Assembly: GCF_910596095.1 (NCBI RefSeq)
Contig: NC_056545.1
Coordinates: 24,265,067 to 24,329,066 of the forward strand
Direction of reading: 5' to 3'
DNA length: 64,000 nucleotides
From: Thunnus maccoyii
Lineage: Eukaryota; Chordata; Actinopteri; Scombriformes; Scombridae
Shown piece after piece: positions 1 to 11,820 of the stretch. Both the position numbers and the translations under genes were made by a program. The notes beneath the pieces were generated by a model that was not told where the DNA came from, did not search any database, and saw only the letters and a list, made by a program, of their open reading frames with translations. The first letter of the stretch is position 1. Each line of letters starts with the position of its first letter.

Positions 1-690
1 CTGGAACAATGTAAACATAAATATTGAACTATTATTAAAGCAGCAGAACTATTTGGGTTAATTGTCTGCCACTTGTAAGATTCTTTTCTGTTCTCAGCCT
101 GTGTTTGAAAGAATGTTAGTAGGAGACAGCTGAGTCTTTGCAGGATGTACTGACTCTGTAGCAACTTTTCCACCAGCAGTAGCTGCAGCTGCGTGTACAG
201 TAGCTGCTCTCTTGTGGCGGCACCCCGCTTCACATCCTCAAACATTTGCATGTGTCAGCTACCTTCTTGCCATAGTGTGCAGCCAGTGGCCACTGTGTGT
301 CTCCACTGGACCATTTCGATTGAGACGACCCTCAGAGTAGATGTTGAGGGAGGAGAGAACATTACTCATTTATTTTACCCTCCAACATTTTCCTGATACC
401 ATCTTGTCAAAGCAGCAGGCTGCAGCTGCTCCACTCCAGTTAGAAGCAAAGTCATCCAAACGTAACACAAAGTGATCTGAATAATAAATCAAACTAATGA
501 AATCTCTGACTGTCTTTTTTTTTCTTTTTAGGCAATAATGTGCTCTGAATGATTAGAATTGAGGGAACAAAGTCATACTATACACTTATGTAACATGTAA
601 ATTAACATTAAACTACCAACCTGAAACTATATTTAGGCGTCACATGCACTGTCTCATTGTGCTTTTGTCTCTCTGGTTCCTATTCTTTCT
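1..690. other. Non-coding flank, no gene seen
   Basis: AT-rich sequence with no reading frame that resembles a known protein. The pyrimidine-rich stretch at about 660-697, ending in CTTTCTTTCTCAG, could be the splice acceptor of the putative exon that follows, so this may be the last intron of a + strand gene that begins outside the window. Confidence 0.4.
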
Positions 691-697
691 TTCTCAG

Positions 698-1031
698 ACG
701 TGTTTAAAGGACACGAGAATGCCAAAACTGTAGATGCAGGGATAGCTCATCGCAGACCGTGGACACAGCAGCGGATATCCCGGTTCCAAGGACAGGAAGA
801 CCACTCTTCCTCTACCAACCCCCCAGACATTGACATAGGCACACACACACACATACAAACAGCACTCACAGTGGCATTGCTAATGGCAAAAACACCCATC
901 GCTCCCACTTTTTTTTTTTTTTTTGTACCCAGAGCACTAATGCCATGGGCTCTTTGATCATTTTTCCTTGTACCGACTGTTAAAATGCCCTTATTCTCTC
1001 CGGGGAGTATATATATCTGTAAATAAATAAA
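698..1031 (+). other. Possible 3'-terminal exon of an upstream gene
   Basis: A strong polypyrimidine tract and CAG acceptor end at 697. The sequence after it is open in one frame from 700 to 957, starting VFKGHENAKTVDAGIAHRRP and continuing to an SSSTNPPDIDIG segment, but then runs into a CA repeat and a poly-T tract, which are not typical coding sequence. The other two frames stop early, one of them after TCLKDTRMPKL. Overlapping AATAAA signals at 1022-1031 are followed by GT-containing sequence, as at a vertebrate polyadenylation site. I do not recognise the protein. It could be a coding end, a 3' UTR exon, or chance. Confidence 0.25.
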
Positions 1032-3485
1032 CAAAGATGTCCAGAGTGGAATGAAAAATGAGACCTCATATCAAAATACTAATTTCACCCTTTGAACTGA
1101 GCCCCCTCTGGTTTCTTATCAGTCCCATGATAGCCTCTTCCCCCTCACCAAATTAGTCAATGTTCCCCCCATCCTCATTTCCTTATGTTTTCTGAAAGCC
1201 GAGCTCTGTTTTTCATCAAAAGGTCAAGGGCCAAGCCTCTTGTCAATCCTGCTTCTGAAACATGCAACTCTAGCCTCCTTCTTCTTTCAGAGTGCCGAGT
1301 AGCACCAGGGTGCTTCCTTATTGTTCGCACCCTCATCATCTACAGTAAATGAATGAAGTGCTGCCAAAGGTTTACGTAACAGTCAGTCTAAAAGCTCCAG
1401 TTTGAGGAGTCTATGTGAGTTGGGTTTTTTTTTTTTTGGTTTTTTTTGAGCATCAAATTCAATATTAAACCAGCTCATTTGTTTTGAATTTCGAAACCTG
1501 CTTTATCAGTATTTGACGGTGAAGTCAGAGAAAGTGCTCAGTGAGGGTGTAAAATGTGGATTGGGCACCATACCCTGACTCCTCTAATCTATCCAAATAA
1601 ACACTGTTCCTCCCTCCCCCTGGTTCCACAGCTGGGCTCAGGGGTTATCATAGAAAACCCTCCACTGCTCCCCTGCCCATACACTAACACAGCCCAGCCA
1701 GCTTTCTGTGCATTCACATTAGAGGCGCACAGGATACACACACACACACACACACACACACTGGTAACTACTTGTACTCTCAATCATATCTCAAACTGGA
1801 GTCAGAGTGAGGAAACAGAATGTCAGGGAAGGAAACGCTGAAGCCAGTGGGAAAGCAGAATTTGCCTCAAGTCTGCAGAGCTCTTTTCTGACTCACTCCA
1901 AGAGGTCTGAGGGAGAAGTCTGTAGGTTCATGACACCGGGGAAATATCAGATGATTTTTTTTTTCTGTAAAACAGGCCAAAACACACACACACACAAAAC
2001 AGGAGAACATTTTAGGTTCTAACAGAACGGCGACTCAACCGTCACGTGGATACCACCCTCGAAATCTGGATTTTCAAACAGAGGAGAACATACATCAGGA
2101 GGAAATTCTTGAAATTCTCTTTGTCTCTGACCACTCAACGCTCCTCAGGTCTTTCAGAGTCCCATCATTCGCTGCCACCATCTAACTGCGGAAGGACAGG
2201 TCATCAGGTTTACCACAGAGTGAGTAGAACACACTTCATCACCTTTTTTTTTTTTAAAATAACAGAAAAATGCCAATCCTAATTCAAATGAAAAGAAAGG
2301 TCTCAGTTTTTTTGAATGTATGTATCACATAAGGCTAATAAAACATCTTGAATATTTTTCTTCTCAAATGTTATTCCTGTGATTCTGGAGACTTTGATTT
2401 GTAAAGTTGATCAAGTTCAGTCTGGAGACAAGAAGGCTGTACTGATAATGTCATCAAAGGGCAAGTGTTTGTGCTGCTTTGCTAGTGAATGGAAGACAGA
2501 CTTTGCTGACATACACTTTAAAACATAGAACCTCTTCTAAGTAAAGCCACATAAATCCCCAAAACTCAGTCAAAACAATAATATTTTATTACGGGGCCCA
2601 TCCTCGGTTCGCCGATGTGTGGCACTAGAAGAGACTGTGTTCATGTTAGCATACTTAAGTGTTTAAATTCATATGATTTTCTCTTCATGGAGTATCACAA
2701 ACAAGTGAGCTGTTTGTGTGAATTAAATGAACTGCCACTTATTTAAAATCTTGTCGCCAGACATAACAAAAATGAAAGATTGCTCTTAAACCACATGTGT
2801 TCACGTGGTAGTTGGCACAAAAACAGTAGCTGCTAACACACTCAAGAACAGAAGGAAATGGTGGCACCGGCCCTGTCGTGTTCTCATCACTTGTGATTTG
2901 TCACATGGAAAAGTTTGGATCTTTAGAATATGTCTGAGTCTACAAAATAGCAGTAAAATGAAAATGTGACATGGAGATACAGGCTCACACACACAGGCTC
3001 ACACACACTATCTACCACTAAATTATTTATTGTTTCAAAATCATCAAAGTCATTATATTGTTCTGACACTTAAATCAGTGATTAGTGAGGTTTTTCAAAG
3101 TTTTCCAGCTTCTCCTGCATGGCTCATTGTTTTGGCTCTGGAGTTTGGAGGTGGGGTCAGTGGAGCCCATTTCCTCGCACTTAGAGCTGTGCAGTTATCT
3201 GTGTTGACTTTCCACACCTTTCACCACATTATTTAAGGAGACCATTACTTAATGGCTCAACATTCTTCAACTTTCCATGTTTTTTGGGTACAACTTAAAA
3301 ATGTGGGACAAGATTTCAGTGCAACAGAAATAACTATTTTAGGGATCTTCTTATCCTTCCTCAACATCAGACACATGTAAATACTTAAACTTTCATTCCT
3401 AACAGTGGGATTAAAATAAAGCCAGAATATTGTGTCCACATTTTTCACAGCAAATTCAGTAATCACATTAAGTTTTTCCTTTGCC
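1032..3485. other. Spacer upstream of tmem88
   Basis: No supported coding exon. It contains a CA microsatellite (1736-1761) and several poly-T runs. Because tmem88 exon 1 begins at a splice acceptor, a 5' UTR exon and the promoter of tmem88 probably lie here, but I cannot place them. Confidence 0.4.
1736..1761. repeat. (CA)n microsatellite
   Basis: Uninterrupted CA dinucleotide run of about 13 units in the spacer upstream of tmem88. Confidence 0.9.
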
Positions 3486-3503
3486 TTTTAGACCACTACA
3501 AAG

Positions 3504-4695
3504 ATGAGTCTGTCACGAAACGGGACGCTGGAGAAGATGGCATCTGAGCAGCCCCACTCTGAGCCAGGTTCCCCCTCTCGAGCGGGGTCAGGGGTCGTGG
3601 TGCCGCCTCCATACTCCCTTGGTGGCAGTGAAGCTGCTGACACCCCCGTGGAGTTAAGGGGCTCTCTGGACTGCTGGGCATGTTCTGTGCTGGTCACTGC
3701 ACAGAATATGATCATAGCACTGATCAACTTCGGGCTGGCCAGCATCATCTTCGGCACCATCCTCACCCCTGCTCTTGCCATGATCATATTTGGCTTTCTC
3801 TGCCACTCCACAGTAAGGCTCTGCTTTCTTTCTTTTTTAATTGACAGCGGTGAGAGAGGATGCAGATTGATAAGAGACACATAAACAGTAACAGTATGCA
3901 ACATGTATTAACTATAATATAGCCTTTTTCTGAAGTTAATATACAAGAAATCTGTTTTTTACCTCTTGTGCTGACAGGAAATAAGGTATATGTGCAGAAA
4001 TGAGGTATATCTGTCAATCAGACTATGATTTTGGAATGTCACTGCCAATTAAACTCCACAAAGAGAAAGGAAAATGTTTTTCCAGAGATTTGATATTGTT
4101 TTCCCAAGATCTTACCGGATCTTCCTGGAGCTTAACTTTAATTTTTTGCAGCTGTGAGCAGCAGCTCCAGTTCCTTTGTGCAATGCATTGTGGGACAACA
4201 GTGTGCACAAAACAGCACACTCAAAAATCCAGCAGATTTAGAGCACATAGAGACTTAATTATACTTAACCACATACTCAAAGCCTGCTCAGACTTAGTGT
4301 GTTGTATGAAATTGGGACACAGGTTGGGATCGTCTGTGCAGTTTCTGGATTTTTGCATTCATGTCATCATTCCTTCATATTCCTCCTCCTCCTCTGTTGC
4401 TTTCCAGGTGCAGCCCCACGGAACATCTCTGTACTGTTCAGACCTGCTGGATGACGCCGGCTGTGTGGCTCTGCTGGTTGTGGGCTTTCTGCTGCTCACC
4501 CCTCTGCTGGTCTTGGCATTGGCTGCCTTCTGCCGTCTGGCTCGACACCTCCAGCTGGGCCTGTGTTTCATTCCTTACAGCCGCGCCGTCTACAAGAACC
4601 TGCCCGCCTCACGCCACAGGGGGGGTGGCGCAGGAGGCTGCTGCGGCCAGCAGGGAGCCTCAGATAGGGAGGGGAAGGGTAGCGTATGGGTGTAG
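3504..4695 (+). CDS. tmem88: Transmembrane protein 88 (Dishevelled-binding Wnt inhibitor)
   Basis: Coding exons 3504-3812 and 4408-4695, both frame-complete, encode 198 residues. TMEM88 is a two-pass membrane protein that binds the Dishevelled PDZ domain through its C-terminus and dampens canonical Wnt signalling; in fish and mammals it acts in heart and blood precursor specification. Seen here: the family signature LDCWACSVLVTAQN (55-68) leading into membrane segment 1 (about 61-97, ending FGFLCHS); segment 2 at about 120-146; PYSRAVYKNLP (159-169); and the C-terminal PDZ ligand SVWV, identical in its last three residues to human. The N-terminal extension of about 50 residues is longer than in human (159 aa total) and contains PPPY. 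ATG 3504 is preceded by AAAG and a splice acceptor ending at 3491, implying a 5' UTR exon upstream. Which teleost paralog (a or b) is not resolved. Confidence 0.93.
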
Positions 4696-4915
4696 GAGAG
4701 GAGGATTGTATATGCTTGTAATGTGTATCCCTGTTGGATGACTAGAGTTGGGTTGTTTCCTTCTGGCTCTTTTCTTTAATCAGATTTGCATTGTATTTCT
4801 ATTTTTAAAGCCATTGTAAAAATCCATCATATTTTATCATTTTTACTGATTGTTTGGAAGTCAATATTGATTTTTGTATACTATTCCAATGTACTTTTTT
4901 AAGATACATTTTTAC

Positions 4916-4921
4916 AATAAA
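4916..4921 (+). terminator. tmem88: Polyadenylation signal of tmem88
   Basis: AATAAA 221 bases after the tmem88 stop codon, followed by GT-rich sequence (GAGCTTTGTGTTTT). The 3' UTR would be about 240 nt. Confidence 0.75.
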
Positions 4922-4944
4922 GTGTCACTCGACAGCTGAGCTTT

Positions 4945-6560
4945 GTGTTTTATACAGAACCCTGTAAAAAAAACTGCACATGATGGACTGTGAAACATTT
5001 GAGAGAGAAGGAGGTGAAGTTGAAAGATGTATAGAATACAGTGAATGGAATTAATTGATAAAACATGTGTCCAATGCAAATATCCCTACAACGTCATTAT
5101 TGTAAGTCTGTGGATTTTCCATGGATTGTAGTGTAAGTGATCAAAGTCATCAGAATAATAAGTAATAGCAGGGTTACAAGCACTCATGGGACATGTTTCT
5201 ACAGCTGTTATTTCAGCTGTCAAACACATGGTGTCTATAAACACTTACATCAAAACTATAGTTACAAGCTAATGTCAGTGTTCATGGCACAGTCAGATAA
5301 ATCATTCTGTGATTTTTTTCTGACATCTTAATTACTGTGGAACATGCATACATGTGCTGTCATAGGATATCATCTCTTTATACCCTTTACAGTTGCTACT
5401 TAGCAGCTGAAAGCACTGTTTAAATTAACAAAGATATCAAAGTTTAATCTTAATAGTTTTTTTTTCTGGCTCTACTAATTGATATGCACTTATAACTCAA
5501 AACAAATTGTTCAAAAGTAACAATAAAATCCAAGACAGACTGAAAAATATCACTCAAAATGAAGGAGTTTTAATTTTTTTTTGATCTTTATCTACCTCTG
5601 TTGGTGACTGTTAGGAAGTACAACCACATTTTTTATAAGGTATATATTTATAATAAGTATATTTTGTAAGAGGTATCTTGAACGTAAACTTTTTTTTAAT
5701 GAGGTCTATTTCGTGTTGAATATTTACTGTATTTTCAGCCATTATTGTTATGTTACACATCACATCCTTTGTTTGTGGACTTGTTCACCAGACATATTAG
5801 GTTTTGTAATAATATTCACATGTTGATACATGTTCCAATTTGTTACAATTTCTCAAATAGTTTTAATTCAATGAAATGTATCTTATCTGTTAAAGTGGAA
5901 AAAACAGAGCATGCTATGAACAGTTTCAATAGATGAATATAAGAGGAATGTACAGTTGGAGTAGTATTACTCATTATGCAATGTCAATATGTATAATGCA
6001 ATGTTTGCAATGTGTTCACTTGGTTCCATTTAGGTCTGAATTTTCAGTCAGTTTGGACTGTGGCAACATCCAATCATTTATTTATTCTCATATATCAGCT
6101 CATGTCTTTCAAGACACTCAGAGCTGATCCCAGACCATCCTGGACACCAGTATAATGATACCAAATAAGGAGCAGCTTTGAAAGCAAGAGTGAATATTTT
6201 GATTGCAATATACATTGAGAACACAGTGTCAGAACAGGGATTTTCAGATATTTTACTTAATTACTATTCTAATTTTACTTATAAACTATATACTTATATT
6301 CAAATCTCCATGAGAGACTTGACATCTTGATGGTAGACTACATGACTAATGGTGAACTTGTGCCAAAACTTGTGTTTTGAATCTAGACCTTTTCCCAGAT
6401 GCTTTGGAAAAAGATTTTCTAGGATTAGAAATGTCTCAGTTTGAATGCTATTATACTTGAAATCCACCAGGTGGAACCAGAGTCATCAATCTGGAGTCTC
6501 ACAGCTTGAGGATAAAGCTTCAAATGACAAATAATTATGCAGTCAAACCATGTGAAAGAG
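4945..6560. other. Spacer between the convergent 3' ends of tmem88 and pcolce
   Basis: AT-rich, no coding exon seen on either strand. Reading frames here are short and low-complexity. Confidence 0.5.
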
Positions 6561-6570
6561 ATATAAAACC

Positions 6571-6576
6571 TTTATT
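6571..6576 (-). terminator. pcolce: Polyadenylation signal of pcolce
   Basis: TTTATT on the + strand reads AATAAA on the pcolce strand, 187 bases after the stop codon, giving a short 3' UTR of about 200 nt. Confidence 0.6.
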
Positions 6577-6762
6577 CATATATAAATTACAAACGTAAGG
6601 TTTGGCAAGTGTTTGGATAAAAAAGTATTTGTTTTCCTTTAATGTGATGGATAAAATTGCTGCTATGTTTTACTGAGATATTGTGCTTTAATAGATCATC
6701 TGTATTTCACATTGAAACTTATGGATTTGTTTGGATTTCCTGGCCTGGGCAGTCTTGTGAGG

Positions 6763-9700
6763 TTAACAGGGTTTGTTGTTGATATTCACTAATAATTTGT
6801 GATGTGGGGCTTTGTATGGAGCTGTGAATGCACCAGGTACCAGAGTACCACGTCCCTCTTCATCCACTTGACCCATGATAATGTAGTTTCCACCTATAAA
6901 TAAAGAAATAAAAACAACCAGAGAGATTGATCAGTATTACATTAATGATCTGTGTATGTGAGAGTGTGAGTCTAAGACATCCATACCTCTGCGGAACAAC
7001 GGGCACTTCTTGCACTGTGACACCAGCTTCACCGCCATAGTTTCTCCAACTTGTGTGATTGTTAGCCGGCCTGTTTTGTAGGTCTTAATGATGGAGACGC
7101 TAACATGAAGAGTGCCACGGGGCCCGGGGGCCATGGAGGTCACCTTCCCGGTTATCACTGGAGGAAGGAGGGCTCAGTCAGAACGCAACATTTGATTGGT
7201 TACTTGTCCTATATGTGAACGGTAGGAAACTTACCAAATTCACTGGTGCAGAAACTGTTCTTTATGGTTCCATCTCTTTTACAGGCTTTGGCACACAGTG
7301 GATTTTGAGGGACTAAAAACATAAACATGATTCAGATATAAACATCTTCTGTGCATTTACACACAAATATAGTGTTCACATACAGTAACTTCACCCACCA
7401 GGCTTCTTTCCGTTTGGTCTTGTGACAGGCACCCTCCTGTCCTGGCCAGTGGTGCCTGGTCCACGGCCTCTCGTGGGCTTGACTGGTTTAGGTCTCTCAG
7501 TGGGCTCAGGCGCAGGAGGTGGCACATATTTGGAAGTGGGGATGGGGCCTTTAGGTGCAGCGGGTTTGACGGCAGGTTTTGAAGGGATGGTCCTCGTACC
7601 AGCTCCTGAGTTAACTATTGGTATCTGAGTACCACGTGGGACACTGGTATATTGGGCCATGAATCCATCAGATATCACACTGAGGTCAGACACAAACTGG
7701 ACCAGTAGGACGTTGCCACTAGTGATAATGGGCCTGCAGAGGAGACAGGGAGACAATGAGCTGGAAAGTTGATTTAAAACTACTCCAAAGGTCCAAAAAA
7801 TATTTGTCACTTACTGTGGGGTGTTATCGCCACAGTATTTTCCAATCAGGCGAGAATCATCTTTCTCTCCGCCGTTGAAGAATGCCACGTAGTCAAACCG
7901 ACAGTAGGTGTCAGCCTCCAAGGCAAACTTATCAAACGTTACTAGGATTACCTGGTTCCCAAACAGAAATGGAAATATTCATTAAAATGAGTACTTGCAG
8001 AGCAGTTCTCCTTGAAATAAAATGCTTGCATGCTGGTAGTGAGTGTGCTGCAGACCATATCAGGTTCCACTGTGATAAGCCAGGAGCAGCTGGTTCCTGC
8101 TGGGTATTTCTTGTCAGGCCAGTTGGGGGTCTTGATCTCTCCCTGATCTTTTGTTAACTTTCCCCCACAGAACTGTTGGTCTAAAACAAGTTGTAACACT
8201 CCATGAGGATAATGAATGAAGATAACAGGAGACTATACTCTGTGAAGTATGCAAAGTTTTGTTTCTGCTCATTAACTTTAGAGTACTTTTTTGTTTGTTT
8301 TTTTTACTTTTGAGGTAGGAATCGGGTCCCTTGTTGATCAGATTTTACAACAATCACACTTATCTGGAAGTAAAACATTTCAGTTGCACAATCAAGAACT
8401 GGTGTTGTTAATCTTGATATTAATGTTGACAGATTCAAAAGTATGTATAAGGAAAATACAAGCAAGCTGTGTGAGGAGAAATGGAAAGTTAACTCCCAAT
8501 TTTATTCTGTATCATAAACACGACAAAGACTTAAAGGACAGGTTCACAATTTTTCAAGTGTGTCTTAAAACAACAGCCAGGTTCCCAAATGACCGCTGAC
8601 AGAGGTTTTTCTTGCTGTAATCATTCCTCCTGTTCGTACTGGCTATTCGAGATCCTCTTCAAATGTGCTTTCAATGGAAGTGATGGAGGCCAAAGTGTGT
8701 CCACACCGTCATTTTGTGCAAAAATGCATTGGAAAGTTGATCTGAGGCTTCAGCAGTCTGAGTTAGTCATATCAAGTGGACATCTGCCACATTTACAGTA
8801 TTTTTAGCATCAAATTCCCTCTTTGTGTTTCCTCAGACAGTGTTTCCCTGTTGAGCTGTGGTGGGAGTATAGTAACAAAAAGAGGGACTTTGGCACTAAA
8901 AAGACTGTAATGTTGAAAGATATCTAGTTGATTTGTCTCATTTGGACGGCTGAAGTTTCATATTAGCTTCAGATAAACTTTTAAATATATTTTTGCACAG
9001 AAGGAGGACTGTAGATTTTTGCCCCCATCACTTACATTGAAAGCACATGAAGAGGATCTTTGAATAGCCAGTATGAACAGGAGGAGTGAATACAGCGAGA
9101 AAAACCTCTGTCAGCAGTCATTTGGGAGCCTGACTGTTGTTGTAAGGCAGAAATGAAAAATTGCAAACCCATCCTTTAAGAGTGTCATTAACTCGACGAA
9201 ACCCTGAAATATTTGTGTAAAAATGATCACAAATTGGACTAGTTGCTTCATTTTTATGTCTTTAGGTAAGCTACCTTTGTCTCTGGGAAAAGAAGACAGG
9301 ACGGACTAATTAATTAATTGGTCTCCACTTTGATTTCCTGGTAAACTAACAATGTGCCTTTTTTGTGATTTAAGAATTTTGTTGTAGGCATGAAGATCAG
9401 AATCTGAATTACATTTACAAAGTATTAGGAATAATTACAAGGGTTAGTTTATTTTCCTTTTTAAATCTGTGTAGCAATTTTTGAAAATGTATTCACTGCC
9501 TTCTGGATTTATATAAATGTGTGGTGTTTTGTAAACCCATAAAGCTGGACATTTTTGTATGTAACACAATAATCTAAGAAAAAAAGTTCTTCATCACTCT
9601 GAAATGTGACCACATACCATCTACGTATGGCTTGGCTCCGCTGAAATAGGCCACAAACCCTCTACCCTGCGTCTCTGAATCAGACACCATCTCTAGCATC

Positions 9701-11708
9701 ATGGTGTTGGTGGTGGAGATCAGAGCACCGGGACGGAAAGTTCCACAAAAGCGGCCCAGCTTTTGTACCAAGTTGGTTTGGCCATTGTAAACATCCAGAT
9801 AATCGTAGCGACATTGTGAGTCAGCTTCCAGGTCAAAAATGCGGAAGGAAAGCATGACCACATTCCCCTCTGGGACCTGAAAACCAGAGAGATCCTGTGA
9901 GTAAGACACTGAGAGACTGAGTGAGGGGGGAGTTAGTATTGCGACATGTTGTAGAGTGAGTGACTCACAGTGATGCGCCAGGTACATTTGCTGTTGGGTT
10001 TGTAGAAGCTTGGGAACCCCTCACTGCCAACAAAGCCTGAGTCTGCGACCAAGTCTCCTCCACAGTGGAACACAGGCCTTTGATGAAGAAAGCAGGAAGA
10101 AGGGCAACGATACCGCATTATTACATTCTTTCACCTCCCACGGATACAAGTCATTTGTTTAACTTTTAACAGACTGACCACTGGGGTATTACAGAATCTT
10201 ATTGGAAAAATGGAGTGTACTGTAAGTCAACAAGGATTTTCATGATCTGATTACAAGTTTTTAGCCTCTAAAGGGTGTGTTTTCCCTGATTAAAGGTGAT
10301 AATGAGATGAGGCAAGTAAAAAGACAATAGTCTAGCTGATCAAAACAATCACAGACTTTTTTTCTATTTTGCTCTGTAGCAAAGATGTGATGAGATGAGG
10401 ATGATTTATTAATACAGACCCTTGTTTAGTCATTTTCATTCATTCCAATAATTGATTAAATATGGCCACTCAACAGCTTTGCGCTGATACTCAATTCATG
10501 AAGTAACAATACAGTAATGCAACACTTTCAGTTGATACAATGGTATCGTTAACTTTGCGGTTAAAGATGGGATTCAGGTTAAAGTAATTCTACAGAGAGG
10601 TGGAAAACTGTCAAGTAACACATTGTTTATTATGTTTTTACCTCATATATAAGTGTCAATATAGATTGTCATGAAGATTTAGATTTTTTACTTTGTGCTA
10701 AATTGCAAAATGACAGAAAATTTTGACTGTGAAAAAAGACAGTGGGTTACAGGCCTGTAGATTTCTGCCTACAAATACTAACAATCTTAATCCATTGCAA
10801 TACTTTCGGGTCATTAAGAAAAAAAAAAAGAAGAGCTGGAGTTCAGCTTTCCAGACATTGCTGACAAGCACATTTTGCAGCTGATGGGCTCTATCACATA
10901 ACACATAAAATTCACAGATCTCTCTGGATGTCAGAGTTCATTCCACAGAGGGGAAAATTTCCTACTTCAGGCTGTTGCCAGCAGGAATAAATAAGGCGAG
11001 TTAGTATACTTGTGAGCCAAGAAGAATATGCCTGTTATTATGACGTTTGCTCTTTTTTTGGACTTTTATAGTCTGTTAGTGTTTTTTGGCTAAACAGTGA
11101 AAATGATGTTCCCCGAAATGATTCACGACATAAGATGACGTAAGAAAGAAAAACATGCGATGGAAAAATAGTTTTCCGCACAAAAATAAGACTCAGACAG
11201 CAGAACCCCAGCGAAGTCAGACGCCTGCTGATTAAAGCCAAGATGTCCAGAGGCAAAGCCAAGTTGCTCTGATTCGACCCCACAGGCAGAACCAAAGCAT
11301 TAACATCTGTGGTGGCTCAGCCACTGCAGACTCAGCGTGCCTCACATCACGAGCCAAAAACCAACAGGACAACTCTGTGCCCAATCCAACAGTGAACTGG
11401 AAAAAATTCACTTACACAGACAGGAAAGAATTCAGAGCATGGACTTTTCATCCTGAAGTAGCACACTCTTATGAACTCATTAGTTGATTTTTGTTAGATA
11501 TAATGTCAATAATATTCTCACTCAACACTGAGCGAATGAAGATAATCATTCATCTCAAGAAGACACTGTCCATGTCATATCTCTCAAACATACATGTTCT
11601 CCACACACTGTGACCTCACCTGGTGTAGTTCGTGTCCTGGGCCTTCGTCCATCCCAAACTCAGAGACAGGAACAAGGAGAGACCCCACATGCAGCCCCTA
11701 TGCATCAT
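6763..11708 (-). CDS. pcolce: Procollagen C-endopeptidase enhancer (CUB-CUB-NTR)
   Basis: Nine coding exons, 5' to 3': 11620-11708, 9969-10077, 9618-9876, 8056-8180, 7815-7951, 7399-7733, 7235-7312, 6987-7157, 6763-6893. Phases agree throughout and the product is 477 aa (human 449). This secreted glycoprotein binds the fibrillar procollagen C-propeptide and raises cleavage by BMP1/tolloid proteases. Domains: signal peptide 1-24 ([20 protein letters not shown]); CUB1 about 35-148 with [14 protein letters not shown]2 about 156-270 with CSW and [11 protein letters not shown]; Pro/Lys-rich linker about 275-350; NTR domain about 355-477 with CKKCPLFRR and [14 protein letters not shown]. The [12 protein letters not shown] start and VPRGT after CUB2 favour PCOLCE, while the NTR domain looks closer to PCOLCE2. 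Tandem ATGs occur at the start; I took the first. Exon 4 has a poor donor (GTCTGC). A foldback MITE occupies intron 3. Confidence 0.93.
8531..9179. mobile_element. Foldback MITE with arms of about 290 bp
   Basis: The left arm begins TTAAAGGACAGGTTCACAAT. The right arm, read in reverse complement, begins TTAAAGGATGGGTTTGCAAT and continues in step (CTCCCAAATGAC, GCTGACAGAGGTTTTTC, TACTGGCTATTC, AGATCCTCTTCA, GTGCTTTCAATG). The arms meet near 8840-8870 around a loop of about 50 bp. There is no transposase, so it is a non-autonomous element, lying in intron 3 of pcolce. The several short reading frames inside it are not genes. A second, incomplete copy lies at 44470-44825. Confidence 0.88.
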
Positions 11709-11792
11709 GATGCAGCGTGCAACACAGCAACAGACTATTGCAGAGAAGGGAGATTGTAGCAGGAGGCAAGAGGTGAAAGACTGCAGGGGAGA

Positions 11793-11820
11793 AGGAGGAG
11801 GAGGAGGAGGAGGAGGAGGA
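11793..11820. repeat. (GGA)n purine tract upstream of pcolce
   Basis: About nine GGA units, read as TCC units on the pcolce strand, 85-112 bases upstream of its start codon. It lies in the probable promoter or 5' UTR. Confidence 0.85.

Noticed and set aside
747-1034. Minus-strand 95-codon frame
   Set aside because: It reads through poly-A (Lys run) and a CA repeat (Cys/Val run), so it is low-complexity artefact.
8291-8807. Two + strand open frames
   Set aside because: The larger part lies inside the foldback MITE arm and has no protein resemblance.
11265-11285. GATTCGACCCC resembling a tRNA B box
   Set aside because: No matching A box or cloverleaf arms at the right distance on either strand.
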